Source: Dehalococcoidia bacterium (GTDB lineage Bacteria; Chloroflexota; Dehalococcoidia; Lucifugimonadales; UBA3495). From it: a stretch of 64,000 nucleotides of DNA. The stretch lies in assembly GCA_022827095.1 (NCBI GenBank), contig JAJDTP010000004.1, positions 62,001-126,000 of the forward strand, given 5' to 3'. Position numbers and translations under genes: made by a program. Below, in pieces: positions 1 through 7,698 of this stretch. Every line of letters begins with the position of its first letter. The stretch's first letter is position 1. The notes under the pieces are model-generated. The model did no database searches, was not told the origin of the DNA, and was given only the letters and a program-made list of their open reading frames with translations.

Positions 1-281
1 CACTGAAACCGGAGCTGGAAGCGCGCATCGCCGACCTGGCCGAGCGGCTGGGTTTTGACGGGCCCGACGCGGCGGAGCGGGTTATTGTCGCCGCGCTGGA
101 CTATCTGGACGAAAGCACCGGCAAGTGGGAACGGTGGTACACCCGCGCCGAGATTGACGCGATGGTAGAGCGCGACCGCGTGGCATACTTGAAGGAGAAG
201 GGTTACTCTGAAACCGACCCACGACCCCTGTCGCAATTGCTCCAGGACGAATTGTACGACGAATTCGGGCTGCCCAAGTAA
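1..281 (+). CDS. VapB-like antitoxin, 5' end outside the window
   Basis: The open frame runs from the left edge (first full codon at base 3) to a TAA at 279-281, giving about 92 visible residues. The visible N-terminal part (L-K-P-E-L-E-A-R-I-A-D-L-A-E-R-L-G-F-D-G) matches closely the start of the next gene at 300-551, so the two are tandem paralogues. Helical residues with an A-L-D-Y-L-x-E segment fit the short DNA-binding antitoxins that accompany PIN-domain toxins. The C-terminal tail is acidic and lacks similarity to its neighbour. Only about 18 bases separate it from the next antitoxin start. The antitoxin role is inferred from the paralogue and the adjacent PIN gene. Confidence 0.55.
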   Translation, partial: LKPELEARIADLAERLGFDGPDAAERVIVAALDYLDESTGKWERWYTRAEIDAMVERDRVAYLKEKGYSETDPRPLSQLLQDELYDEFGLPK

Positions 282-299
282 CCGAAGGATGCTGTGACC

Positions 300-551
300 A
301 TGACTACTCTGGACAAGCCGGACATCGCAACTCGCATTGCGGCGCTGGCTCAACGAGTGGGCTTTGACGGCCCGGATGCCGGCGAGCAAGTACTGGACAT
401 GGCGCTGGAGTATTTGGAGGACAGCGTCGCCGGCCGCCCACGCTGGCGCACCCGCCAACACTGGGACGATTTCTCCCAGCAACACGCGGCGGATCTGGCG
501 CGGCAAGGCCATGCCGCCGGCTTGGATACACTCGTATCCGGTGAAGAGTAG
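300..551 (+). CDS. VapB-like antitoxin paralogue
   Basis: 83-residue protein starting at ATG 300, with an AAGGA tract at about 284-288; a GTG at 294 is an alternative start. The N-terminal half repeats the pattern of the preceding gene (D-I-A-T-R-I-A-A-L-A-Q-R-V-G-F-D-G-P-D-A), followed by a second helix ending in L-E-Y-L-E-D-S. In VapBC-type modules such a protein binds its promoter and neutralises a PIN-domain ribonuclease. The PIN gene begins 16 bases downstream but is broken, so this antitoxin may now be orphaned. The family call rests on context and pattern only. Confidence 0.6.
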   Translation: MTTLDKPDIATRIAALAQRVGFDGPDAGEQVLDMALEYLEDSVAGRPRWRTRQHWDDFSQQHAADLARQGHAAGLDTLVSGEE

Positions 552-567
552 CGAGACTGGCGGCCTG

Positions 568-949
568 ATGATTGTATCCGATACCTCAGCACTGATAGCG
601 TTGGTGATGGACTAACCGGAAGCGCCCGCCATCCGGCACACCATTGACGAAGTCGGGCAAACGCTAATCTCTGCCGCCACGCTGGTGGAATTCTACATCG
701 TAGCTATGGGCAAGGGTGACGACGCCTATGTGCGCGCCCAAGCCTTAATTCAGGAGCAGCCCATTACAGTCGTCCCATCGGATGCGGAGCAGGCCGAAAT
801 CGCCCGCCGCGCCTACGAACGATACGGCAAAGGCCGCGAGCATCCAGCTCAACTGAACTTCGGCGACACGCTTGCCTACGTGCGGGGGGCTGCCCTTGTT
901 GTACAAGGGCGACGACTTTGCTCACACTGACATCCTGTCAGTGGTGTGA
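568..949 (+). pseudogene. Broken PIN-domain toxin (VapC-like)
   Basis: ATG 568 opens a typical PIN start (M-I-V-S-D-T-S-A-L-I-A-L-V-M-D) carrying the first metal-binding Asp. An in-frame TAA at 613-615 then interrupts the D-x-P-E-A motif where Glu or Gln is expected. The same frame continues with the central Glu (T-L-V-E-F) and N-F-G-D-T-L-A-Y. Near 885-890 the frame is lost. The canonical VapC ending (L-P-L-L-Y-K-G-D-D-F-A-H-T-D-I) is intact in another frame and ends at TGA 947-949. About four residues before L-P-L-L also seem to be missing. So there is one nonsense change and one frameshift/deletion. Readthrough or reinitiation at ATG 685 could not restore the first catalytic Asp. Confidence 0.8.
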
Positions 950-1139
950 CGCCACCAGTGGCGCACATGGATCCGGCGTTCTTCCCGGCAGCGGAACGGC
1001 GTTCGCCCAAGTTCAAACGTCAGCCGAAGCGCTTGACTCTCGAATCGCGAAGCGCCCCAAATGAAAGGCGGCCGCTCCGTATCCATGGTAGCGACCGCCT
1101 AATCGATCCCGGGGATCGTGCTGGATTTCTGTGCAGGCT

Positions 1140-2159
1140 CTAGCTCGCGGCCGCGCCCACGGTCTCCATGATCAACCGGGTTACGGTGTAGGGATCGCAG
1201 TTGGCGTTGGGCCGACGGTCCTCGATGTAACCCTTGCCGTCCCGGGCCACCTGCCACGGAATCCGGACCGATGCGCCCCGGTCGGACACGCCGTACCGGA
1301 ACTCGCGGTACGAGCAGGTCTCGTGCAGGCCGGTGAGGCGCTCCTCGATGCGGTCGCCGTAGTTGGCGATGTGCAGGTCGTGGCGGGTCTGCAGAGCCTC
1401 CGCCGCGGCGACACAGGCGTCGTAGTTCTCGCGCATCAGGGTGGTGGAGAAGTTGGTGTGGGCCCCGGCGCCGTTCCAGTCGCCCTTGACCGGTTTGGGA
1501 TCCAGCGTGGCGCTGATGCCCCTTCGCCCGTCGACGGTCTCCACGTCCTCGCCGATGCGATAGAGTAGCCAGCGGGCCAGCCACAGGTGGTCGCCCACGG
1601 TGGGCGCTCCCACTGGGCCGATCTGGAACTCCCACTGCGCCGGCATAACCTCGCCGTTGATGCCGGAAATGGCCAGTCCGGCATACATGCAGGCGTCCAT
1701 GTGCTGCTCGACCACGGGGCGGCCGAACACTTCGTCGGAACCTACGCCGCAGTAGTAGCCGCCCTGGGGCGCGGGGAAGCCGTTGTCCGGCCAGCCCAGC
1801 GGCTTGATGCCGTCAAAGAAGGTGTACTCCTGCTCGATGCCGAACCAGAAGTCCATCGAGGCGTACTGCTCGGCCGCGGCCGCGCAACCCGCCCTGGTGT
1901 TGGAGGGGTGCGGCGTCATGTCAGTGAGCAGCACTTCGCACATCACCAGTTTGTGGTTACCGCCGCGTATCGGGTCAGGAACCGCCAGCACCGGGTTCAG
2001 CACACAGTCCGAGTTTTCGCCGGGCGCCTGGTTGGTGCTGGAACCGTCGAAACCCCAGATGGGCGGGTCCTCGCCATCCGGTACGATCTTGCCCTTGGAC
2101 CGGAGCTTGGCAGTTGGCTGCTGCCCGTCGATCCAAATGTATTCCGCCTTGTAACTCAT
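1140..2159 (-). CDS. glnII: Glutamine synthetase, type II (GSII)
   Basis: 339 residues from ATG 2159; the open frame extends further upstream but that part has no GS similarity. It makes glutamine from glutamate, ammonia and ATP in the cytoplasm. The length fits the short eukaryote-like GSII class rather than GSI (about 470 residues). Visible signatures are W-G-F-D-G-S-S-T near the N-terminus, F-G-I-E-Q-E-Y-T-F-F with the metal-binding glutamates, N-G-E-V-M-P-A-Q-W-E-F-Q, A-G-A-H-T-N-F-S-T, R-L-T-G-x-H-E-T and R-G-A-S-V-R-I-P. It is transcribed away from the stress-protein gene starting at 2399, across a 239-base shared upstream region in which I see no clear operator. No GSI or regulator is adjacent. 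Confidence 0.95.
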   Translation of the reverse strand: MSYKAEYIWIDGQQPTAKLRSKGKIVPDGEDPPIWGFDGSSTNQAPGENSDCVLNPVLAVPDPIRGGNHKLVMCEVLLTDMTPHPSNTRAGCAAAAEQYASMDFWFGIEQEYTFFDGIKPLGWPDNGFPAPQGGYYCGVGSDEVFGRPVVEQHMDACMYAGLAISGINGEVMPAQWEFQIGPVGAPTVGDHLWLARWLLYRIGEDVETVDGRRGISATLDPKPVKGDWNGAGAHTNFSTTLMRENYDACVAAAEALQTRHDLHIANYGDRIEERLTGLHETCSYREFRYGVSDRGASVRIPWQVARDGKGYIEDRRPNANCDPYTVTRLIMETVGAAAS

Positions 2160-2398
2160 GAGACAGACCTCAAAGTCCAGATTGTCCAAGTATTGTACCC
2201 GAACTGCCCTGATTAAATCGCCCCGCCGCCGCCTCTCACTTGTAAAAAGTTTGTTACCACGGGCAACCGGGCGTCGTTGATCGTGCGCCGACCTCGGTGC
2301 GCCGGCTCGCCGTACTCTGACGTTCGTGGCCGATGGTACACTTGAACCTGGCGACACCGCCACCGCGATAATCCAAACCCCTGGAGAACGAAGACCGT

Positions 2399-3331
2399 AT
2401 GTACTCGAAAATAATCGTTCCACTGGACGGATCGGACCTGGCGGAACAGGCCCTGCCCTATGCCGAGTTGGTAGCCCAAACGCTGTCGGTGCCCATCGAG
2501 TTGGTGCAGGCTTATGACACCCTGCCTTCCAATGTTCTCGGCTCACGCTCGGGGCGGGTGGCAGACCAACTACAGCAGACCGCCAGGGGCCGGGCCGAAG
2601 CGTCACTGGAGCCGGCGCGACAGCGTCTTGAGGCCGCCGGGTTCGCCGTCAACATCGCCACCCAACGCGGACAGGCGGCGGACGTGATCGTCGCCCAGGC
2701 CGGCACCGACCCGGGCGCGCTGGTGGTCATGTGTACCCACGGACGCGGCGGCATCTCCCGGTGGGTGATGGGCAGCGTGACGGACAAAGTTCTGCACACC
2801 ATTCCCAATCCCATGCTAATCGTGCGGGCCACCGTGACTGGGCCCGCATCACCCGGCACCTCGCTGAAGACCGTCGTGGTTCCCCTGGACGGTTCCGCTC
2901 TTTCCGAACTGGCGATACCCCACGCGGTCAGCATGGCGGCCGCGCTCTCGGCCCGCATCACCGCGCTTCAAGTGACGCCAACGGCCGACTACTACCGACG
3001 CCAGCTCACGGTGGTAACGCCCGAACTGGGCGCGTTGCCCGACTTCGACCCGGGTTCGCCGGAGGATATGACCGAAGAGGATGCCGCCGGGGTGTCCGCC
3101 TACCTGGAGGACGTGACCAACCGCATGGCCATTGACCACGTCCACGGCGTCGACACGGCCCACGCCGTGGACGACAACATCGCCCAGAGCATCATCGACC
3201 GGGCTGCCGCCCAGCCGTCGCTGGTGGTCATGACCACCCACGGCCGCAGCGGCGTCGGCCGCATGGTACTGGGCAGCGTCACCGACCGCATCATCCGCCA
3301 TTCCAACACGCCGGTGCTCGTGATCCGCTGA
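2399..3331 (+). CDS. Universal stress protein, two UspA domains
   Basis: 310 residues with two UspA domains in tandem (about 1-145 and 155-310). Each opens with a K-x-I/V-V-V/I-P-L-D-G-S strand and closes with the ATP-binding pattern G-R-x-G-x(8-9)-G-S-V-T (T-H-G-R-G-G-I-S-R-W-V-M-G-S-V-T and T-H-G-R-S-G-V-G-R-M-V-L-G-S-V-T). ATP-binding Usp proteins act as cytoplasmic stress or energy-state regulators; the target is unknown. A GGAG lies at 2383-2386 before ATG 2399. A second paralogue follows at 3623 behind its own terminator and promoter, so the two look separately controlled. Confidence 0.93.
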   Translation: MYSKIIVPLDGSDLAEQALPYAELVAQTLSVPIELVQAYDTLPSNVLGSRSGRVADQLQQTARGRAEASLEPARQRLEAAGFAVNIATQRGQAADVIVAQAGTDPGALVVMCTHGRGGISRWVMGSVTDKVLHTIPNPMLIVRATVTGPASPGTSLKTVVVPLDGSALSELAIPHAVSMAAALSARITALQVTPTADYYRRQLTVVTPELGALPDFDPGSPEDMTEEDAAGVSAYLEDVTNRMAIDHVHGVDTAHAVDDNIAQSIIDRAAAQPSLVVMTTHGRSGVGRMVLGSVTDRIIRHSNTPVLVIR

Positions 3332-3352
3332 TTCCGGCCGCATCCCCGAACG

Positions 3353-3386
3353 GCGAGGCTCGCAGTTGCGGGCCTCGCTTCGTTTT
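3353..3386 (+). terminator. Intrinsic terminator after first Usp gene
   Basis: A 7-bp stem GCGAGGC/GCCTCGC (3353-3359 with 3372-3378) is followed by TTCGTTTT, just after the stop at 3331. The loop is 12 bases. This fits a Rho-independent terminator. Confidence 0.6.
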
Positions 3387-3439
3387 GGCGCGCCTTCGCC
3401 CTCAAGCGTGCCCAACCTGGGAAGGCGAGGTTATTGGCA

Positions 3440-3482
3440 TGGATAGGCATGGATGGACGGGATTGAACCCGTGTATCCATGC
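3440..3482. repeat. GGAT-heptad tract with stem-loop
   Basis: The tract reads as repeats of GGAT (ATAGGCATGGATGGACGGGAT) and folds into a hairpin: GCATGGAT (3447-3454) pairs with ATCCATGC (3475-3482), and ACGGG pairs with CCCGT inside. It is one of several GGAT-rich tracts in intergenic spaces of this window (see 8812, 10571, 11755, 25734). Its function is unknown; it could form a structured leader or act as a repeat-mediated recombination site. Confidence 0.55.
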
Positions 3483-3493
3483 GAAATTGCCCA

Positions 3494-3538
3494 TTGCGCG
3501 AACCCCGGGAGCGTGATACCATATCTCTAATAGAGATA
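3494..3538 (+). promoter_or_regulatory. Candidate promoter and operator for second Usp gene
   Basis: A possible -35 TTGCGC (3494-3499) is spaced 17 bases from a possible -10 TACCAT (3517-3522). Over the expected transcription start lies a perfect 17-base palindrome, TATCTCTAATAGAGATA (3522-3538). Such placement would suit a repressor, but the promoter match is weak. The palindrome is seen directly; its role is inferred. Confidence 0.4.
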
Positions 3539-3622
3539 AAGATTATCTGATTAATGAATGTGCAGCGTTTCACAAATAAGGCAAAAGCGCTACGGCTACG
3601 TAGCCAAAAAGGAGGTAACGCC

Positions 3623-4633
3623 ATGACACTGACCAACAACATAATCGTTCCCCTGGACGGGTCAAAATTGTCGGCCCAGGCGCTCCCCGCAGCCCGGTTG
3701 ATAGCCAACGCGACGCGTGCGCCGATCACGCTGGTGCGGTCCTTCGAGCGGGCGCCGGACTGGCACGTCGACGCCGAGCGCGGACGCTTCAGCGCCGCCA
3801 TGGCCGCCGGCGAGCACGACCGCACCGTGGCCGACCTGGCGAGCATCAGGCGGCGCATGGAGCATTGGGGCGTGGAGACCCCGATATTCGTCGAGGCCCA
3901 CGAAGAGCCGGCCCACGAAGCGATCATCGGCATGGCCAATCGCGACCCGAGCGCGCTGGTCGTCATGTCGACCCACGGGCGCGGCGGTTTCTCCCGCATG
4001 CTGACCGGCAGCGTGACCGCCAAGGTGGTGAACGCGGTCCGGAACCCGACGCTCATCGTGCGCTGCAACAAGACCGACTGCCCGGTGGTGCCGCAGTTCT
4101 TCGAGAACATCATCGTCCCGCTGGACGGGAATGGCTTTGCCGAGCATGCCCTGGACTACGCTGGCGAATTGGCCACCACCTTCGGCACGCGGATCACCCT
4201 GTTCCGGTCCACGCCCGGCGCGGACTACTTCCGCACCCATTCCGACTTGGGACACTTCGGCGGCACGGCCTTTTCGTTCAACGAACCCGAAGTGATGGCC
4301 CGGGAACTGGCACACTCCTCCCAAGAATACCTGTGGAAAAAGGCCGACGCCTTGCGCGCCCGGTTCCCCCTGTTCGACGTCGATGTGGTGTTCTCGCAGG
4401 AAAGCCCTGAGCACGCCATCGTCAAACTGGCCAACCGGCTGGACAACGGGCTGGTCGTGATGGCAACCCGGGGCCGTCGCTCCGTGGGACGTGCCTTGTT
4501 CGGCAGCGTGGGCGACCATGTGGTGCGGCATTCGACGACGCCGACCCTGCTGGTGCGAGGGCCTCTGCACGCCGCGGAAGGAGCCTTCGGCGGCCACCAG
4601 CACGACCGGCAACGCGAGTTGGCTGCGGTGTAA
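3623..4633 (+). CDS. Universal stress protein, two UspA domains
   Basis: 336 residues. The start is ATG 3623, behind a strong AAAGGAGGT at 3608-3616; the longer in-frame ATG at 3554 lacks such a site. Domain 1 (about 1-150) has I-I-V-P-L-D-G-S and T-H-G-R-G-G-F-S-R-M-L-T-G-S-V-T. Domain 2 (about 160-320) has I-I-V-P-L-D-G and T-R-G-R-R-S-V-G-R-A-L-F-G-S-V-G. Both retain the G-x2-G-x9-G-S nucleotide-binding pattern, so ATP binding is likely. It is a paralogue of the gene at 2399-3331 with its own leader (palindrome at 3522-3538) and terminator (4691-4714). Confidence 0.93.
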   Translation: MTLTNNIIVPLDGSKLSAQALPAARLIANATRAPITLVRSFERAPDWHVDAERGRFSAAMAAGEHDRTVADLASIRRRMEHWGVETPIFVEAHEEPAHEAIIGMANRDPSALVVMSTHGRGGFSRMLTGSVTAKVVNAVRNPTLIVRCNKTDCPVVPQFFENIIVPLDGNGFAEHALDYAGELATTFGTRITLFRSTPGADYFRTHSDLGHFGGTAFSFNEPEVMARELAHSSQEYLWKKADALRARFPLFDVDVVFSQESPEHAIVKLANRLDNGLVVMATRGRRSVGRALFGSVGDHVVRHSTTPTLLVRGPLHAAEGAFGGHQHDRQRELAAV

Positions 4634-4690
4634 CCTCCACACCGCCAGTGCGCACATAGCGCGGGCCAGAAATCTGGCGCCAACGCGAAG

Positions 4691-4714
4691 GGGGCGGGCC
4701 AATTGGCCCGCCCC
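4691..4714 (+). terminator. Strong stem-loop terminator
   Basis: A perfect 10-bp GC stem with AATT loop (GGGGCGGGCC/GGCCCGCCCC) is followed by AGTCTTTTG. It lies between the convergent second Usp gene (ends 4633) and the oxidoreductase (ends 4754), so it may serve both. Confidence 0.75.
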
Positions 4715-4753
4715 AGTCTTTTGTCACGGCGTGTGGCGTACGGGATCAGTCGT

Positions 4754-5887
4754 CTACCACTTCTGGATTACCGGCAGCACTTCCTTGCCGAACAGCCCGA
4801 TGTTCTTCATGGTGGCCTCGTGACCCATGCGGGATTCCTGGCCGTAGAACACCAGGTGCTCCATCCCCAGCCGCTTGTGGATGTGTTCCAGCTTTTCCAG
4901 CACTGTGTCCGGAGTGCCGCACACGATGTGGTAGTTCTCCTTCAGTTCCTCGAAGGTCTGCACGTTGAGCGGCTTCAGGCCGGTGCGCCGGGCGGCAATT
5001 GCGGCGCTGGCCGCCGAGCGATACCCAACCGGCGCCATGTACTCGCGGGGACCCCGAAGGGTGGGCCCCATGCGCCAGATGAAGTGCTTCGCCTGCTCGT
5101 CGGCCTCCTCCTGGGTGTCGCCCACGTAGCAGCAGAGCAGGTAGCCGAAGTTGTCGGGCACCGCCTCCCGGCCGGCCGCGTTGGCGGCCTGGGTGTACAT
5201 GCCGAAAAGTTCTTCGGTCACGTCGAGGTCGGTGAGGAACGCCACGTAGGTGTACCCGTGCCGGCCGGACCACTCAGCGGTCTCTGGGGACGATGTGCCC
5301 GGCACCCAGATGGGCGGGTGCGGCTGCTGGACGGGGACCATCCATGGATTGACCACGCGGAAATTGTAGTGCTTGCCCTCCCAGCGGAAGGGGCCCGGCG
5401 TCGTCCACGTTTTGATGACCAGGTCGTGGCACTCTTCGAAACGCTCCCGGTTGGCCACCGGATTGTTGTTGGTGGACACCGTCTCCACGCCCGTGCCCCG
5501 GACAAAGCCGGAGATCAGCCGCCCGCCCGAAATCACGTCGATCATGGCCAGCTCTTCCGCCAGCCGTACCGGGTTGTCGTGGATGGGCAGGATGTTGCCC
5601 AGCAGCAGGATCTTGGCCTGGTGGGTGATCCTGGCCAGCACAGCCGCCGACAGGTTGGTGGCGGCGTTCATGCACGATGGCGTGTTGTGGTGCTCGTTGA
5701 GCATGATGCCGTCGAAGCCCAGCTCGTCGGCGTAAACGCACTCGTCGAAGTAGCGCTTGAAAAGCCCGTTGGCCGTGTTGGGGTTGAACCACGTGTTGGG
5801 AAAGGTGAGACGCAGCGACGGGTACTTGTCACCCTCTTCGTCTGGGTACTCGTGGTAGGGGAACTCGGAAAAGTAGTAGCTCTTCAC
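4754..5887 (-). CDS. LLM-class flavin-dependent oxidoreductase (luciferase-like)
   Basis: 377 residues with GTG start at 5887 (V-K-S-Y-Y-F-S-E-F-P-Y), chosen because GGAGG sits 10 bases upstream; an in-frame ATG at 5932 has no ribosome site. The TIM-barrel luciferase-like family uses FMN or F420 to oxidise or monooxygenate small organic substrates. Support includes L-G-F-D-G-I-M-L-N-E-H-H-N-T-P near the N-terminus, L-G-N-I-L-P-I-H-D-N-P-V-R-L-A-E-E-L-A-M-I-D-V-I-S-G-G-R, and G-T-P-D-T-V-L-E-K-L. Substrate and cofactor cannot be read from sequence. No flavin reductase is adjacent. Confidence 0.92.
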   Translation of the reverse strand: MKSYYFSEFPYHEYPDEEGDKYPSLRLTFPNTWFNPNTANGLFKRYFDECVYADELGFDGIMLNEHHNTPSCMNAATNLSAAVLARITHQAKILLLGNILPIHDNPVRLAEELAMIDVISGGRLISGFVRGTGVETVSTNNNPVANRERFEECHDLVIKTWTTPGPFRWEGKHYNFRVVNPWMVPVQQPHPPIWVPGTSSPETAEWSGRHGYTYVAFLTDLDVTEELFGMYTQAANAAGREAVPDNFGYLLCCYVGDTQEEADEQAKHFIWRMGPTLRGPREYMAPVGYRSAASAAIAARRTGLKPLNVQTFEELKENYHIVCGTPDTVLEKLEHIHKRLGMEHLVFYGQESRMGHEATMKNIGLFGKEVLPVIQKW

Positions 5888-5980
5888 GGGACAACGGCCT
5901 CCGCTGGTGAATGGTATGAAACCGGCGGCCATAATAGCACAGGGCCCGTGCTATCCTATTGGCGCGGATTGGGAAGAACG

Positions 5981-6672
5981 ATGGCCACTATCAATAACAT
6001 CGAAGATTTGGTCCGCGTTCTGGACGAGCATCCCGAGTGGCTTGAGGCGGTGCGGACGCGGCTGCTGACACGCGAATTGCTGGAGTTGCCGCAAACCGTC
6101 GCGCGGTCAGACGAGCGCTTGGCGCGGATAGAAGAAAACCAGGCTGAGCTCACAAAAAGCCAAGATGCGCTAGTCAGAGGTCATGCGCAGCTTGCCGAGG
6201 CACTGGCGCGGCTGGAAGCCCGGCAAGACCGGATGCAGGATGATTTGGGCTGGATAAAGGGCCGCATTATTTACGACATAGTGCGCAATGACGCCGGACT
6301 AATCGCCCGCGAGATGGGTTCGTTCTGGAGAGATCGTTGGTCAGGGCCGACTTGATGAGGTTGACGGAGCGACACGACGTCTCCGACCTTCCGCGCGGCG
6401 CTTTGCGGAGTTTCCACCGCGCCGATTTGGTGATGCAGGTTTCCGACGAGGAAGGAGGACAGCGTTACATCGCCGTGGAAGCCTCGTTCACCGCAAACGG
6501 CAGGGACTCCCGTCGGGCTTTGCGCAACGCCGAGTTGATGACCCGGTTCACCGGGCAGCCGGCCATTGCCGCTGTGGCCGGAGTCCGTTACGACTGGGCA
6601 TTGAAGGATCAGATTGAATTCCAGAGGCTGTACTGGTACGAGATCCCGTCCGAGGATCTTGAAACGGAATAG
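5981..6672 (+). pseudogene. Frameshifted coiled-coil/PD-(D/E)XK-like protein
   Basis: Two overlapping frames form what looks like one gene of about 230 codons. Frame 1 (5981-6355) starts M-A-T-I-N-N-I-E-D-L-V-R-V-L-D-E-H-P-E-W-L-E-A-V and has a coiled-coil heptad region (about residues 45-95). It should run on past R-E-M-G but ends at TGA 6353-6355. Frame 2 (open before 6337, to 6672) carries R-A-D-L-V-M-Q-V-S-D-x4-Q-R-Y-I-A-V-E-A-S-F-T, reminiscent of the D...E-x-S/K core of PD-(D/E)XK nuclease-fold proteins, then A-A-V-A-G-V-R-Y-D. A one-base shift between about 6318 and 6337 would rejoin them. Alternatively a TTG at 6337 reinitiates. The fold assignment is tentative. Confidence 0.6.
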
Positions 6673-6684
6673 CGGCTCCGAGAC

Positions 6685-7686
6685 TTACAGCCGGTAAGCC
6701 CGAACCGCCGTGCCCTGGAACATTGCCGCTTTTTCCTCGTCCGAATAGGCCGCAGTCACCCGTTTGAAAGCGTTCCACGCCGTGGTGTAGGAGTAGGAGG
6801 CCTTGTCCACCGGGAAGTTGCTCTCAAACATGCAGCGTTCCGGACCAAATTGCTCGATGCAGTAGTCCAGCCAGGGACGGATGGTCTCAGCCAACTCCTC
6901 AGAGTCCGGCGGCACGTCGCGCTGGTGCCAGTCGTAGCCGCTGATCACGTTGCCGAACCCACCCAGCTTGACCACCACGTTTTCGCGAGCCGCGACTTCG
7001 GCGATGCCCTCCTGCCAGTCCGCGAACACCTCGTCCCGCCGGCCGGCGTACGGACCTACGCCCAGCGGCCGGCCGACGTGGTTCAGGATGATGGTGGCGT
7101 TGGGGAACGCTCCGGCCAGGTCGGCCAGTTCCGGCAGCTGCGGGTGAAACACCAACGCATCGAAACTCAGGCCCATCCGTTGCAGCCGGTCGAACCCGGC
7201 ACGGAAACCCGCGTCGGCCAACATTCCGGCCGTGGTGGAGCGTCCCAGCGAAACCTCGGGGCTGGCGTCCCAGGAGCACGAGAACCGTATCCCGCGGAAC
7301 CGGTTGTTACTGGCCGCCACGTGCGCTTCCAGCACCGGAGCCACCGCGTCTCCCAGCATCAGGTCGGCGTTGGCCACTATGCCGGCGGCCACCTCCGTCG
7401 GTCCGTACTGGCCACTGGCGCTCTGGGCGGCCAGACCTTGCACGAACTCGGTTTCGCCTATGGCCCGCATCTCCTCCGGACCCCTGGCCCGATACATGGA
7501 GTGGCATTCGATGAACACCGTCTGGGCGACATTGTGTCCGCCGCCCAGGTCGTCGGTCAGCTGGTCCAGCAGGTAGCGGTCGCCCTCGCGGTCCCAGAAG
7601 TGATGGTGCGGGTCACAGATGGGCAGGGCGGGATCGATGGCCCCTTCCACCACCTGGTTCAGCCAGGCCGCGCGTTGGGTGGACAT
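6685..7686 (-). CDS. COG3618-type amidohydrolase (TIM-barrel hydrolase)
   Basis: 333 residues from ATG 7686 behind AAGGAGGGG. The metal-dependent hydrolase fold shows I-C-D-P-H-H-H-F-W-D at residues 23-32 (the H-x-H strand), F-I-E-C-H-S, H-P-Q-L-P-E-L, I-I-L-N-H-V-G-R-P-L-G and M-F-E-S-N-F-P-V-D-K with the late catalytic Asp. This subgroup includes 2-pyrone-4,6-dicarboxylate lactonase relatives that open lactones or decarboxylate aromatic-derived acids. It lies 12 bases after the CMD-like gene and likely shares a transcript with 7699-8256 and 8320-8715, hinting at a small catabolic operon. The substrate is unknown. Confidence 0.9.
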   Translation of the reverse strand: MSTQRAAWLNQVVEGAIDPALPICDPHHHFWDREGDRYLLDQLTDDLGGGHNVAQTVFIECHSMYRARGPEEMRAIGETEFVQGLAAQSASGQYGPTEVAAGIVANADLMLGDAVAPVLEAHVAASNNRFRGIRFSCSWDASPEVSLGRSTTAGMLADAGFRAGFDRLQRMGLSFDALVFHPQLPELADLAGAFPNATIILNHVGRPLGVGPYAGRRDEVFADWQEGIAEVAARENVVVKLGGFGNVISGYDWHQRDVPPDSEELAETIRPWLDYCIEQFGPERCMFESNFPVDKASYSYTTAWNAFKRVTAAYSDEEKAAMFQGTAVRAYRL

Positions 7687-7698
7687 GTTGGCCCCTCC

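Noticed and set aside
2160-2606. N-terminal extension of glutamine synthetase to 2606
   Set aside because: Residues before M-S-Y-K-A-E-Y-I-W-I have no GS similarity and overlap the divergent Usp gene start.
3447-3482. Hairpin with a T-arm-like GGGTTCAATCCC on the minus strand, as a possible tRNA gene
   Set aside because: No acceptor, D- or anticodon arms can be formed around it; it is part of a GGAT-repeat hairpin.
4703-5980. Plus-strand reading in frame with the coiled-coil gene, upstream of 5981
   Set aside because: It is antisense to the LLM oxidoreductase; the real start (M-A-T-I-N-N-I-E-D-L) is at 5981.
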